Shown: positions 1-11,385 of the stretch, in pieces
Position numbering within the stretch: the stretch's first letter is position 1
Layout of the letters: every line of letters starts with the position of its first letter
NCBI RefSeq assembly: GCF_001638985.1
Contig: NW_017265170.1
Span: forward strand, 186,001 to 250,000
Length of the DNA: 64,000 nt
Reading direction: 5' to 3'
Origin: Phycomyces blakesleeanus NRRL 1555(-)
Taxonomy: Eukaryota > Mucoromycota > Mucoromycetes > Mucorales > Phycomycetaceae
Made by a program: the position numbers and the translations under genes
Notes under the pieces: model-generated
What the model saw: only the letters and a program-made list of their open reading frames with translations
Databases searched by the model: none
What the model was told of the DNA's origin: nothing

Positions 1-392
1 CCGCCTTCAAAGTCGACGGTAATCCCAACAGTAATGTTTTCTTTTTTGAAACCTGTACCAACACTAGCTTCGCCACACTATCCAAATTGAAACCAAAAAT
101 CACACCAACAGCTTCTTCTTTGAGACCTGTACAAGCACTAGATTCGCCACACTATCCAAATTGAAACTGATAACCACAGTATCATTTTCTTTCTTTGAAA
201 CCTGTACCAGTACTAGCTTCGCCGCACTATCAAAATTGAAACCAATAACCACAGTAATGTTTTCTTTTTTGAAACCTGTACCAGCACTAGCTTAGCCGCA
301 CTATCAAAATTGAAACCGATAACCACAGTAATGTTTTCTTTTTTGAAACCTGTACCAGCACTAGCATAGCCGCACTATCAAAATTGACACCA
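1..392. repeat. 74-bp tandem repeat, about five units
   Basis: The segment is built of imperfect units sharing the core GAAACCTGTACCAGCACTAG followed by a CGCACTATCAAAATTGAAACC-like stretch. The core begins at 48, 122, 197, 271 and 345, so the spacing is 74-75 bp. Units 4 and 5 are almost identical. The array is cut by the left edge of the window. It has no open frame of note and no recognisable function. The last unit merges into sequence related to 3334-3910. Confidence 0.9.
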
Positions 393-905
393 AAAAACCA
401 TACTATTTCATTACTCTATTACAACAATAAAATAAATATTGAAATAGAAGTTATATAGCAAAACTTCAACACTCAAAAGCAATACATTATTTTCTTTTAC
501 ACTTAGAGTGTTATGCACTGCCATTCTCAGAATTGGCTTTCAACTTTCGCACATATACACTATTCATATCATCGCACTTCTGAAACCTTCTCATTTCATT
601 CCATCGCATATAACTTTCAAAGCTTTTGACTTTTAGTATATTTTTGTGTGACTAATTCTAAATTAGGCGGACACCACCAAGCACAACGGCCCACTATAGA
701 AATCTATTTTTTTTATCAGTGTACACCATGAATGTCAAAGCTCTGTCACACGGACCACATACACGGGCCATTTACAAATACTGCCTACAAATAATATCTT
801 TCTTTAACCCACTACATACTCTTCACTATATGAAAAGAATATACGACTATTAAAGCTTTATACTTTTAAATAAAAGTAAAATAAAATAAAATCGCAGTCT
901 TGTTC
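360..905 (+). repeat. Old diverged copy of the repeat found at 3334-3910 and 5809-6385
   Basis: Long blocks align with 3334-3910. Shared landmarks in the same order are CTATCAAAATTGACA, AAAACTTCAA.ACTCAAAAGC, ATTCTCAGAA, CCAAAGCTT.CGACTTTTA and AAAATAAAATCGC. Similarity is only about two thirds by eye, so this is an old duplicate in the same orientation. No coding potential was seen. It may be a fragment of an unnamed dispersed repeat. Confidence 0.65.
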
Positions 906-1204
906 TCATATATTATATTAGATTATATTATTTTATTTCATATACTCTTAATAATAAATTGAATTTTAATTTTACACCAATAATTTTTAGAAAGAATATA
1001 TCTATAATTCTCTTTCTTTTTGCTTTATTTTTCTGTTTGTGCCTGGGCTCATGTTTGTTTTGATTGTTTTCTGATAGGTATATCTTTCTTGTATAAGCTT
1101 TGTAATATATATTATATTAAAACTTATATTAAATAGAATGAATGAGTTATAAAATAATATAAAAAAGTAATAAATTATGCATACGGTAGAATTTAATACT
1201 CAAG

Positions 1205-1900
1205 ATATATATTATTTATTAGTCAACCAATAAAGGGCGAGTATGCACAATGAGCAAAACACATATAGCTTAACCAATAAAGGGTGAGTATGCACAATGA
1301 GTAAAGTACATATAGTTTAACCAATAAGTAATGAGTATGCGCAATGAGTAAAGTACATATAGTTTAACCAATAAGTAATGAGTATGCGCAATGAGTAAAA
1401 TACATATAGTTTAACTAATAAATAATGAGTATACACGATTATTAACTACATTAAACTCTTGGCTGCAAACTAAAGTAAACTTGTACGATTACTAAGATAT
1501 GTATTTTTAGTCAACCAATAAATAATACATATGCATCATTATTAAGAACTATATATCTTTGCAAACCAGTAAAGCATGTGGATTCACTATGAGTAAGAAA
1601 TATTTTATTGGTTAAAAGACTAGTAGATATGCAAGATTAAGCAAAGCTATATTCTCAGTTAACCAATAGAGAGTAAAGATTCATATTCATCAGACATATG
1701 TTTTTAGTCAATCAATAAATAGTAAATGTATATCATTATTAAGAACTGTATTTTTTGCTAACCAATAAAGAATGCAGCCTCAAGATTTGTAAAGTTGTTT
1801 TGCAGCTAAATCAAGAAAGGTGCATATGCAGGATGAATTAGAATTACAATTTCAGTTAACCAATAAAAAAAAGGATATGTAATATCAGCAGTATAATTCT
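1205..1900 (+). repeat. 47-50-bp minisatellite carrying CCAAT-like motifs
   Basis: The motif AACCAATAA (or a close variant) recurs at 1225, 1272, 1319, 1366 and 1413 with an exact 47-bp period. Degenerate units continue at about 1513, 1564, 1614, 1661, 1710, 1760, 1809 and 1858 with a period near 49 bp. The best units also share GAGTATGC.CAATGAGTAAA. About 14 units can be counted. The left part is the most homogeneous, which fits recent expansion there. There is no gene close by. Confidence 0.85.
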
Positions 1901-2835
1901 GTCCGGATTGGCTGCCTATTATGTTCAATCTGGACTGAATGGATATTTCCGACAATCTCGGACCACCGGAATCCAAAAGAAAATAATATCATAAAAACAT
2001 ATACAATAGTAATAATAACTTTACTTTCTTATAAATATAAAGCTTTTATCATATATCTCTCAAATAATTTCAAAATAACCCATATATTTTGTCTCCTTAA
2101 GATTTTAATTAAAATTATATCGGTTTTAAGCTATAGATAATGATACAATATATATATATAGTAATTATTCACAATTACATGGTTCTTTTTTTGTTAATAT
2201 TTTAAATGTATGATAGGCACTATATATATACATATATATATATATTCATACAGTTGAAGTTATGTTTTCTAGTATGTTTAATATATGCAGTACTATCTAG
2301 GTGCGGACCCTTTTTTTACAATTACACTTGGTGGAATTTAATCAAAGAATAATAATATACAGAATATTATTATCGAGTTATTTTGAAACAGTCGGTATTT
2401 ATTGTCAAAATTTTACCCTATAACTATATATATAAATTGCTATTGTATCTTGAATACACTATTAGGTATATATATATATATTCTTCTTCTTCTCTTCAAC
2501 ATACACTGATACAGACATACACCAGAAATCACTATCGATCTATATATTTATATATAGCTCTTACTTTATTTTAGATATACTGTTCAGCCTATTTTCTTTC
2601 TTCCCTTCAACACACGTACACACACACGCACATGCCCACGCCCACGCACATGCCCACGCACACGCACTTGCACTTGCACTTGCACACACTCAGAGATCTC
2701 TCTACCAGTCAATTGGCTGCACCAATACAAAATATACGATATTGTCTATTTCGTTTTATGTCTTTTTACAAACTAAGGGTGCTAATTGGTAATTCGGACA
2801 GTGTGCGCTTTTTTGTAAACTGGTATTACCAATCG
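1901..2835. other. AT-rich spacer with simple repeats, no gene seen
   Basis: The stretch is TA-rich with several (TA)n runs (about 2145-2160, 2221-2245, 2466-2482). A run of repeated CCCACGCACA / CACTTGCACTTGCA hexamers lies near 2615-2690. The short open frames reflect these simple repeats and show no domain. Confidence 0.5.
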
Positions 2836-3977
2836 GTGGTGCAGACAGCCTTTGTGTACCCGATCGTAAAAGAACCATAGCAGAGCCCATCGACAGGGAC
2901 ACTGTTATCCATATGGAGGTTGAAATACCATTTAGTATTCACTCAAAACTATTCGGAGAGAAGTGTGTATTAAAATAACCTTTGCTGTACCGCAACCAAA
3001 ACAAAAAAAAATATTTTTTTAACGATGGCTTAAATCTCCTTTCGACATTCCCAACATTCCGCCATCCCAGTTGAGGATCTTCATTCCTGTTGGGGATCGA
3101 CATTCATATTGTATTGCAACTCAAAGTGGACCAAAAGCGACGCAATACAAAAAGGAAGCGCACTCTTTTTAAAAAAAACCAAAATATTCTTTATTTTATT
3201 TTTTAGACGGCTGTCCATGGTATATACAAGTCGAGCAAAAAATAAGCCCTTGGTCATACCTTCGTGTCCCTATAAACTGCTCAATGCTTTAAAAACCGGC
3301 ACCAATAAATAAAAAAAAAATCTATTACGTCTAGCAACACCAGCTTCACAACGCTATCAAAATTGACATCAACAACCATAATATCCTTTTATTCCACTAT
3401 CACTGAAAAATAAAAATTGAAATAATATCCATATAATAAAACTTCAAAACTCAAAAGCCATACACTATATTCTTTTATATTTGAAGTGCTATATACCACT
3501 ATTCTCAGAACTACCTTCAAACTCTTGCACGCACATAACACTTGTATGCTTATGCTTCCAAGACTGTCTTCAGTGACAATGACCCCAGCCCATCATACAT
3601 ATTCTCCAAAGCTTCCGACTTTTACTATATCTTTAAATAACTGGTTCTAGACCAAACAGAAATCACCCATCACAAAGTCCTACCATAGTAATCTCTCTTT
3701 ATAGGCGCATACAATAATCCTCAAGTCTATAATAATAATAAAATTGTTATACACCCTAATTCTCAAACCCGTCTTATATAAAAAAAAATATTCTTACACA
3801 CTGCCTCCGTCTATCTCACTATCCCGCACTCTTTACACAATACAAATACTCTACTATCAAAACCTTCTCGATATTTTTAAAATAAAATCGCTGTTACAAT
3901 TCACTCTCATTCTTCTTCAGCCTTTCACTTTAATCAATTCGACTCGGTCTCCACCTACCCTATTTATTTTACTATAT
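2836..3977 (+). repeat. 1.14-kb direct duplicate, copy 1
   Basis: This segment recurs at 5307-6452. The two copies differ only by a 4-bp AAAT-type length change in an A-rich run (near 3308 versus 5783) and one T/C substitution (about 3707 versus 6182). The copy starts exactly where the second begins after the N gap and ends where sequence diverges after TTACTATAT. Only short frames are open (for example 3109-3312) and none resembles a known protein. Confidence 0.95.
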
Positions 3978-5029
3978 TTAAATAGACAAAACAAATAGAA
4001 GCTATAATGATTTATATATGTATTTGATTTAATTACAAGCATATTATTTATATATATAGGTTTAAAAAGTATTATAAGAGATGTGTATGTAGTTAAAATA
4101 TGTGTAGTCGAGGTTTGTGTGTGTGTGTGTGTGTGTGTAGGTGAGGTATGTGAGAAGGGGGGAGTGGGGTAGGGGGTGCGATAAAGAGTGGCTTAGGAAG
4201 ATCGAGAGTGAAGGTCAGTGTATTCTTGAGAAAACCGCAAAACTATAAGGTTGCTCATTCTTTATAAACAATATTTGAAGCTAATGAGCTTTCTCTATAA
4301 AAGCAATCTAAGCGCACAGCTTTCATATCCGTAGTGAAGTTATGAATTCTATATACATAAACAGCAATGCCTTTGCGATAGACATGCGTTGAGTAACAGC
4401 TTTATTATAAAAAAATGACGAAGCTATCTTCCTAAGTAAGTATGCTTCCCGTCTAAAACAAGTACACAATCATATAAAAGTCAAAATTAATTAACCAAAA
4501 ATGGAAGTCCAATGACTTTGACATTATACTCGATAGCTAACTAATAACTTATATTCTTTGGCTTATATCTTTGTGCGTGCAGATAATGAGGCCTATAAAA
4601 ATCTCATATTAATATATTAGTATATAAAATAAATTCTAAAATGCTTTATTTTATTACTGAAAAAGGTTGGTACTACTATATTCGGTAATTATCGAAGTAG
4701 TAGCTTGACCAAAATATATAGCTTGTATCATTAACTTCTCATCCGATTTCTCATATATACTCTCTTTTAGAAATATTTGAACAGTGAATTACAAAAGTAT
4801 ATATATATAGCTTATATCATACACTTCTCAATCAATTGGTTAAATAATTCTGAGCAAGGATCAATATACTTTGCTTAAAATAAAATCCGATCCGAGCTAT
4901 AAGCAACAAGATGTGTTTTAATGTGCTTCTAAAATAATTCGATCCACTGGATATTTATGGATCAATTAACGTCTTACTTTCCTTAATTATCTTTTTCTCT
5001 CTTTTTCTCTCGCTTTCCCTCTCTCTCTC

Positions 5030-5060
<31 letters not shown>

Positions 5061-5206
5061 TTCTCTCACTTTCGCACTTTCTGTTTATTTACCGCAAATC
5101 TTTATCTCGTTGATCTCTCTTCTTCTTGGACAATTAGATCCTTAAGATAACACGCCGCGTGATAAATCCATATATCAAAAGTCACTCTAGAATCATATAT
5201 ACAACC
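3978..5206. other. AT-rich spacer with GT and CT microsatellites, no gene seen
   Basis: The spacer lies between the two direct duplicates. It holds a (GT)n run at about 4117-4138 followed by a G-rich stretch, and a long CT-rich tract at about 4990-5075. No open frame of note is present. It ends at the N gap. Confidence 0.55.
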
Positions 5207-5306
5207 NNNNNNNNNNNNNNNNNNNNNNNNNNNNNNNNNNNNNNNNNNNNNNNNNNNNNNNNNNNNNNNNNNNNNNNNNNNNNNNNNNNNNNNNNNNNNN
5301 NNNNNN
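5207..5306. other. Assembly gap (100 N)
   Basis: Exactly 100 N characters, the usual placeholder for a scaffold gap of unknown size. The sequence to its right starts directly inside the duplicated segment. Confidence 0.99.
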
Positions 5307-6452
5307 GTGGTGCAGACAGCCTTTGTGTACCCGATCGTAAAAGAACCATAGCAGAGCCCATCGACAGGGACACTGTTATCCATATGGAGGTTGAAATACC
5401 ATTTAGTATTCACTCAAAACTATTCGGAGAGAAGTGTGTATTAAAATAACCTTTGCTGTACCGCAACCAAAACAAAAAAAAATATTTTTTTAACGATGGC
5501 TTAAATCTCCTTTCGACATTCCCAACATTCCGCCATCCCAGTTGAGGATCTTCATTCCTGTTGGGGATCGACATTCATATTGTATTGCAACTCAAAGTGG
5601 ACCAAAAGCGACGCAATACAAAAAGGAAGCGCACTCTTTTTAAAAAAAACCAAAATATTCTTTATTTTATTTTTTAGACGGCTGTCCATGGTATATACAA
5701 GTCGAGCAAAAAATAAGCCCTTGGTCATACCTTCGTGTCCCTATAAACTGCTCAATGCTTTAAAAACCGGCACCAATAAATAAATAAAAAAAAAATCTAT
5801 TACGTCTAGCAACACCAGCTTCACAACGCTATCAAAATTGACATCAACAACCATAATATCCTTTTATTCCACTATCACTGAAAAATAAAAATTGAAATAA
5901 TATCCATATAATAAAACTTCAAAACTCAAAAGCCATACACTATATTCTTTTATATTTGAAGTGCTATATACCACTATTCTCAGAACTACCTTCAAACTCT
6001 TGCACGCACATAACACTTGTATGCTTATGCTTCCAAGACTGTCTTCAGTGACAATGACCCCAGCCCATCATACATATTCTCCAAAGCTTCCGACTTTTAC
6101 TATATCTTTAAATAACTGGTTCTAGACCAAACAGAAATCACCCATCACAAAGTCCTACCATAGTAATCTCTCTTTATAGGCGCACACAATAATCCTCAAG
6201 TCTATAATAATAATAAAATTGTTATACACCCTAATTCTCAAACCCGTCTTATATAAAAAAAAATATTCTTACACACTGCCTCCGTCTATCTCACTATCCC
6301 GCACTCTTTACACAATACAAATACTCTACTATCAAAACCTTCTCGATATTTTTAAAATAAAATCGCTGTTACAATTCACTCTCATTCTTCTTCAGCCTTT
6401 CACTTTAATCAATTCGACTCGGTCTCCACCTACCCTATTTATTTTACTATAT
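5307..6452 (+). repeat. 1.14-kb direct duplicate, copy 2
   Basis: This is the second copy of 2836-3977, abutting the N gap on its left. Since identity begins at the gap itself, the true left boundary of the duplication is unknown. The right boundary is sharp: after TTACTATAT this copy continues ATGCACTT where copy 1 continues TTAAATAG. It may be a real tandem or segmental duplication, or the second allele of one locus misplaced by scaffolding. Confidence 0.95.
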
Positions 6453-9400
6453 ATGCACTTAATTTAATTATCCTTCCATTCGGATAAATCCTACCTATTT
6501 ACTTTTTTTTTCTGTCAATGTCAAATACATCCAAAACACGGCTTAAATATATACCAGTAAACAGACACTCCATGGGTTTATATTTATTTGGTATAATTAA
6601 GTCAAATATTATTTTTACTTTTAGTCTTATTTCTATTCCAGTATTTTAAAATATGTCACTCTATAATCATATTTAAATTACTTGGTTTCATGAAGTGCGG
6701 GTACTTCATATAAAGTTTTCATGCTTTAAACAACAACATCAGGTCATTTGTATTATGAGTGTGATGTACACAAAATAAATTAATAAGTAATATTTATGTG
6801 TACAGGCTTTTAATTATGTTGTAGATTCTATTATAATTATCAGTTTAGACTGTTACGCAATTAAGAGGAGTACTAACTCTGATGTTACGGAAAGTATATC
6901 CGAAGTTAATATATATGTAATCTATACATGAGTACAATTATGAAACACACTTTATTTTATAAATGGTATCCCAGCCCATTGAAATGGCTTACGATTTATA
7001 GTTTGAGTACAAACTAAATAATTATTCCCATATCATTGTGTAGCTTCAGAATCTCTAACTAATTAGTTATGTTTAAAGTAAACTCAAGAACTAATATGAT
7101 GCATATACAATAACAATATATAAAATACATGTTTTTTCAAATCTTACTAATTCCAAAGCCAGTCCCTTTTTCATTTTATTAATCAATGCCCTTTAACTAG
7201 TACATGCTCTTTTTTATAATTCTTCTTCTTCTTTTACATTACTGTTTAATTGATTATACTTCTACTTTTTGCTTTTTTATAAAATTTAATTTTAATATTT
7301 AAGGTCATACCTTTACACTGGTCTTCAAGCAAAATATATTTAAGCAAGTTACTCTATAGTACATATATAATATGTTGACCGATTATATTTTGTTATCTAA
7401 TTCTTTTTGTTTATTCTTTGATAGTTGATAGAATTTTTCAAAAAACAAAAATCTATTATACGTGGATGAAAGGAACTATAATAATTACAAGTTTAACAAA
7501 GGGATTAGTGCTGATAATCATTTAGTACTCAGTGTTTTTTTATATAACAGCTCTACTTGGTAAACAAATAGGTATAATGGTTTTAGCTGGAAAGATTAAG
7601 TCTAACATTAAAAAATCAAATGTGAAATAAAATGTGAAGGTTCTTTTTTAACAATACATTTTTGGGGATTTCACAGTCTTTCTATCAGTGATGAACCGAG
7701 TTTTAAATGTTTTATTTAAATATGTGTTATGAGTAAACTAGATACGATATCGAGTTAAATAGCAATAATTTATTTATCTTGAGAAAGTGCTATATATTAT
7801 AAGTGAGATAAACGAATGACATTAAAGGGAATAATAGATACTGCACATAATGTTTTACTTAATAAAGAATATAACAATGTCTTATAGCAATATGTGAGTT
7901 TCATGTTTTAAAGATTTCTTTTGATTGATAGCTAGCTGTAACCTAGGAAAATCTGTATTAATCTTTTGAATTATGGCCCTGTCAGGACAAGGGACAATTA
8001 CATAATATTTTTGGATTATGTAATTAGCTTTCTCTTAATTAAAAAGCCCTGTCTGTAGGCATCAACCTGTAGTTTCTTTTAAAAATTATCTTGTATGAGG
8101 AACAACTTTAAAGAGAAGCATATATATAAGTTCATTTATTTTTTTAGGTTTAACACATTATAAGGCTCATTTTATCCAAGTTGTACATACATTGTCTTCT
8201 GTAATCTCTACAGAAATGAATAAACATTGAAAATAACAAAAAGGAAAGAAGGCTATCTATCTATAAATAAAATAAACATATAGTAAAAAGGATTTAATTT
8301 AATAAAATAAAAAATAAAGTGTAAAAAAGGTTAAAATTTAATAATCAAACAAAAAAGTTATATTTCTTTATTATTATTATTATTATTATTAATATTAATA
8401 TTTATTATAAGCATTTGTTTTATAATTTATAAATTATAAAACACAGAAATATAAATATAATATATCTATAATAGCTTCAATAGAACTCTTATTAATTCTC
8501 AATAAGTTGTTATATGTTTTTTATATAATAGTGCTTTACTTTTTCTTTTATTTTCTAATAAATCTTGTTATTACAACATCAACTAAAAATATTAAATTCA
8601 TAGTTGATAAGATTTTTACTGTTTGTTATATTTCAGTTAAATTTATATCAACATCTCATATAAATCAAGGAAATATATATATTTTATTAAACCTGACAAG
8701 ATACAGCTGTAATAATAAAGATATATTCTGTTTTCAGTCTATCCTTATAATTCCTGATCAGGGAGCATATTGCTCTAATTGACATTTCATATCAAATCCA
8801 TGCCTGATAAAATGGTATATGTTCTGTCTTTCAATACTACTCAAATGGAGACTGAAAACATCACTTTCCCACTGCAGGAGTAAGTGTCGGATTTCCATTT
8901 TTGAGCTAATTCCAACTCCGAAAATTCGATTTAATTAAAAGTCCGCCGCGTCTCTTAGCCCATTCGTTTTTTATTGTCTCTAGCTCTTTAATGCACTTGT
9001 TTTCAGCAAAAACGAATTACTAGAACGCAAGATAATCAAATATTTGGCTGAATTACATAAAGTACAAAGGTATAAATTTGTGTTAATTCAAGCTGCGGTT
9101 ATAATTTATCTTTTTTTGATTTTGTGGAACAGTGATTCATCTTTAATAAGACGGAATATATACACCTGTATTAAATCTGATATATGCTCTTTACTCTGAT
9201 AGGTAGCTAGAGAAGCTCTATACACTGGAAAAATTAAAAAAAATAAGGTAGTTTAAATATGGGGTATAGTGTAGTGTAATTTCCATATTTAAATTAGTTG
9301 ATTTTTTTTCCACTTGTGCTGAAGGTGACCTTCACAGATAGTGGAATGACTAGAGTCAACTAGCAGAATTGTGGGTGGGGGGTGCCGCAGGTAAGGTTTG

Positions 9401-11385
9401 TTAGCACTTTAGATATACTTATCTGACTTGATATATAAAAAGAAAGTTTTTTAAAACTGCGTATCTATTTTGATATTCTTTATATGAAACCATAAAGGTC
9501 AGGCACCGACATATTATGAAGATTAAAAGTAGCGTAAAGGTGACCTTTAAGCTAGTTTATTGTTAAGAAGTTTGGTCATCAGCAGCAAAAAAAGGCGTCT
9601 TTAAAATTATGGACCAGTAATATGTTCTTTATTTATTTGGTTTCCCATTCTTATTAGGTTGGTAATGGTTTACGCTTTTATTTTTATTGGAAAGAATAGA
9701 ATGTTTCTAGGTTTCAGATCTAATAATACTATTCTATATCTCTAGCTACTTCTTGCTCGGTTGGTTTGTTATATTTGAGATGAAAAATTTTCTACAAAAA
9801 AGAAATACCTGAAAAAAAAATGAGCTGCTCAATACGTTTTTTTTTGGGGTACGAGCAGTACTCTTTGAGAATAGATAAATCGTTAGTGATGGGTGTGCGT
9901 GTGTGTTGGATATTTCAATTCTTATAAACCATTAATACTTACATTGGAATTATCCAGTACAAAGACCAAACAATAAAATATTACAAGTAAAGCTACGGAA
10001 TTTTGATTCCTTTGACTATGAAAATGATTGGAAAAAATTAATTTTTGTGAATTGGGTGATATAATTATTAATTTACATATCCAAAGCAAACGGATTTATT
10101 TGTAGATATAGATAATACTTATCAAAAGTCGATATAGTATCTGGTAGTTTTTTTTATTAATAAACAGCATAAGTAATATAATGATACATATAAGGATAGT
10201 AAAAGAACAAAAAAGTCTTACCATGTCAATGACAGCAGCATGAGATAGAAGCTTTTGATCCATAGCATGTTTTGGAGAGGGTTGTTCATCTATAGTAAAA
10301 ATTGGATTCAGTTTGATTAATATTAAAGAGAAATATAATAAATAAATAGATAAAAATATTACTGTGTTGGTGGTCGTGTTTAGCTGTAGAAAATATTTTT
10401 GGTGATATGTCCTATAAAAAAGAAAGGAAAAAATCAGGATACTTTTATGAGATGATGGCATGAAGTATATTTACTAACCTTGGCTAATCCGGATGGCCAT
10501 TGTGAAGAGGATGCATCAGAAGGAAACTATACGCGAGTGACTATGGTAGCAGAAACACTTGTTATTACTCAGCTATATTTGAAGAAATTACTAATAAAGA
10601 AAAATAAAAAAAAAGCGCCTTATCAAGAACATTTGCAAGTATAAGAGTAAAAGAGAAAGAAAGAAGTAAAAAGAAAAGAGAGGGCGAGTGTCTATGGCAA
10701 CTGAAACAACTAATTCTTTTTAGTTATATAAAAAAAAGTACTTTAAAAAAGCAGATTAAAAAAAAAGACTAATAAAAAAATAAAAAAATGGGTGGAGACA
10801 GCGACGAAGAGTGTGTCTATGGCAACAGAATAAATAAATTCTTTTATTTTCTATAAAGAAGACTTTTTAGAAAGAACATGTCTTACACAAATAGTTTGCA
10901 AATATAATAGAAGTTGCAGAGATAGAGAAACAAAGAAAAGACCAATAGCAAATATAAAGAGCAAAAAAAAAGAGAAACAGGAACAACAACAAAAAAAGAA
11001 AAAAAAAGAAAAAAGAAAAGTGCGTTTGAAACAAAAGACTGGACTGGCCCGATCAATTGGGTTCTAAAACAGTATGAAAGCCGATTTGCATTTCAGTGAT
11101 TACAAGAAGTATTAATAGAGACTTATATATCAAAGATATGCTGAATATCTATATAAACCATACGTTTTATACAATTTGTTTACTCTTTCTCCTGCTTTCT
11201 TGCTACTTATTGCACTCATACTCAAACACACACACATCAACCCATTTTATTTCAAACAATTTAAGTATGTAAATTTGATATAATTTATTTTTAATTCAAT
11301 TCAATTCAATTGTATAATAACATCAATAACAGTGTAATCTAAAATTAACAGTTACATTTTTACCTTTTATTATATTCTGTAGACA
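6453..11385. other. Long AT-rich gene-poor spacer
   Basis: I recognise no gene over nearly 5 kb. The stretch holds simple AT repeats, (ATT)n near 8365-8400, and a near-perfect hairpin at 7996-8025. Two copies of the short palindrome AAGGTGACCTT lie near 9322 and 9537. A loosely duplicated purine-rich block of about 200 bp lies at 10616-11000. A possible tiny spliced frame on the minus strand near 10205-10530 is too short to call. Confidence 0.5.

Noticed and set aside
2632..2880. An 82-codon open frame rich in His, Pro and Thr
   Set aside because: It is the translation of CACGCA/CTTGCA simple repeats and shows no domain.
3109..3312. A 67-codon frame present identically in both duplicates (3109 and 5580)
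   Set aside because: It opens with a non-ATG codon, and its identity only reflects the DNA duplication.
2836..6452. The two direct 1.14-kb copies as LTRs of one retrotransposon
   Set aside because: The copies do not have TG..CA ends, no target duplication is visible, and the interior has no gag or pol frame. The left end coincides with the gap, so boundaries are unknown.
10205..10530. A tiny minus-strand gene with exons around MAIRISQ and PSPKHAMDQKLLSHAAVIDM
   Set aside because: The splice sites look good (gttagt, tatag, gtaaga) and the exons join in phase, but only about 30 residues are coded and no continuation was found.
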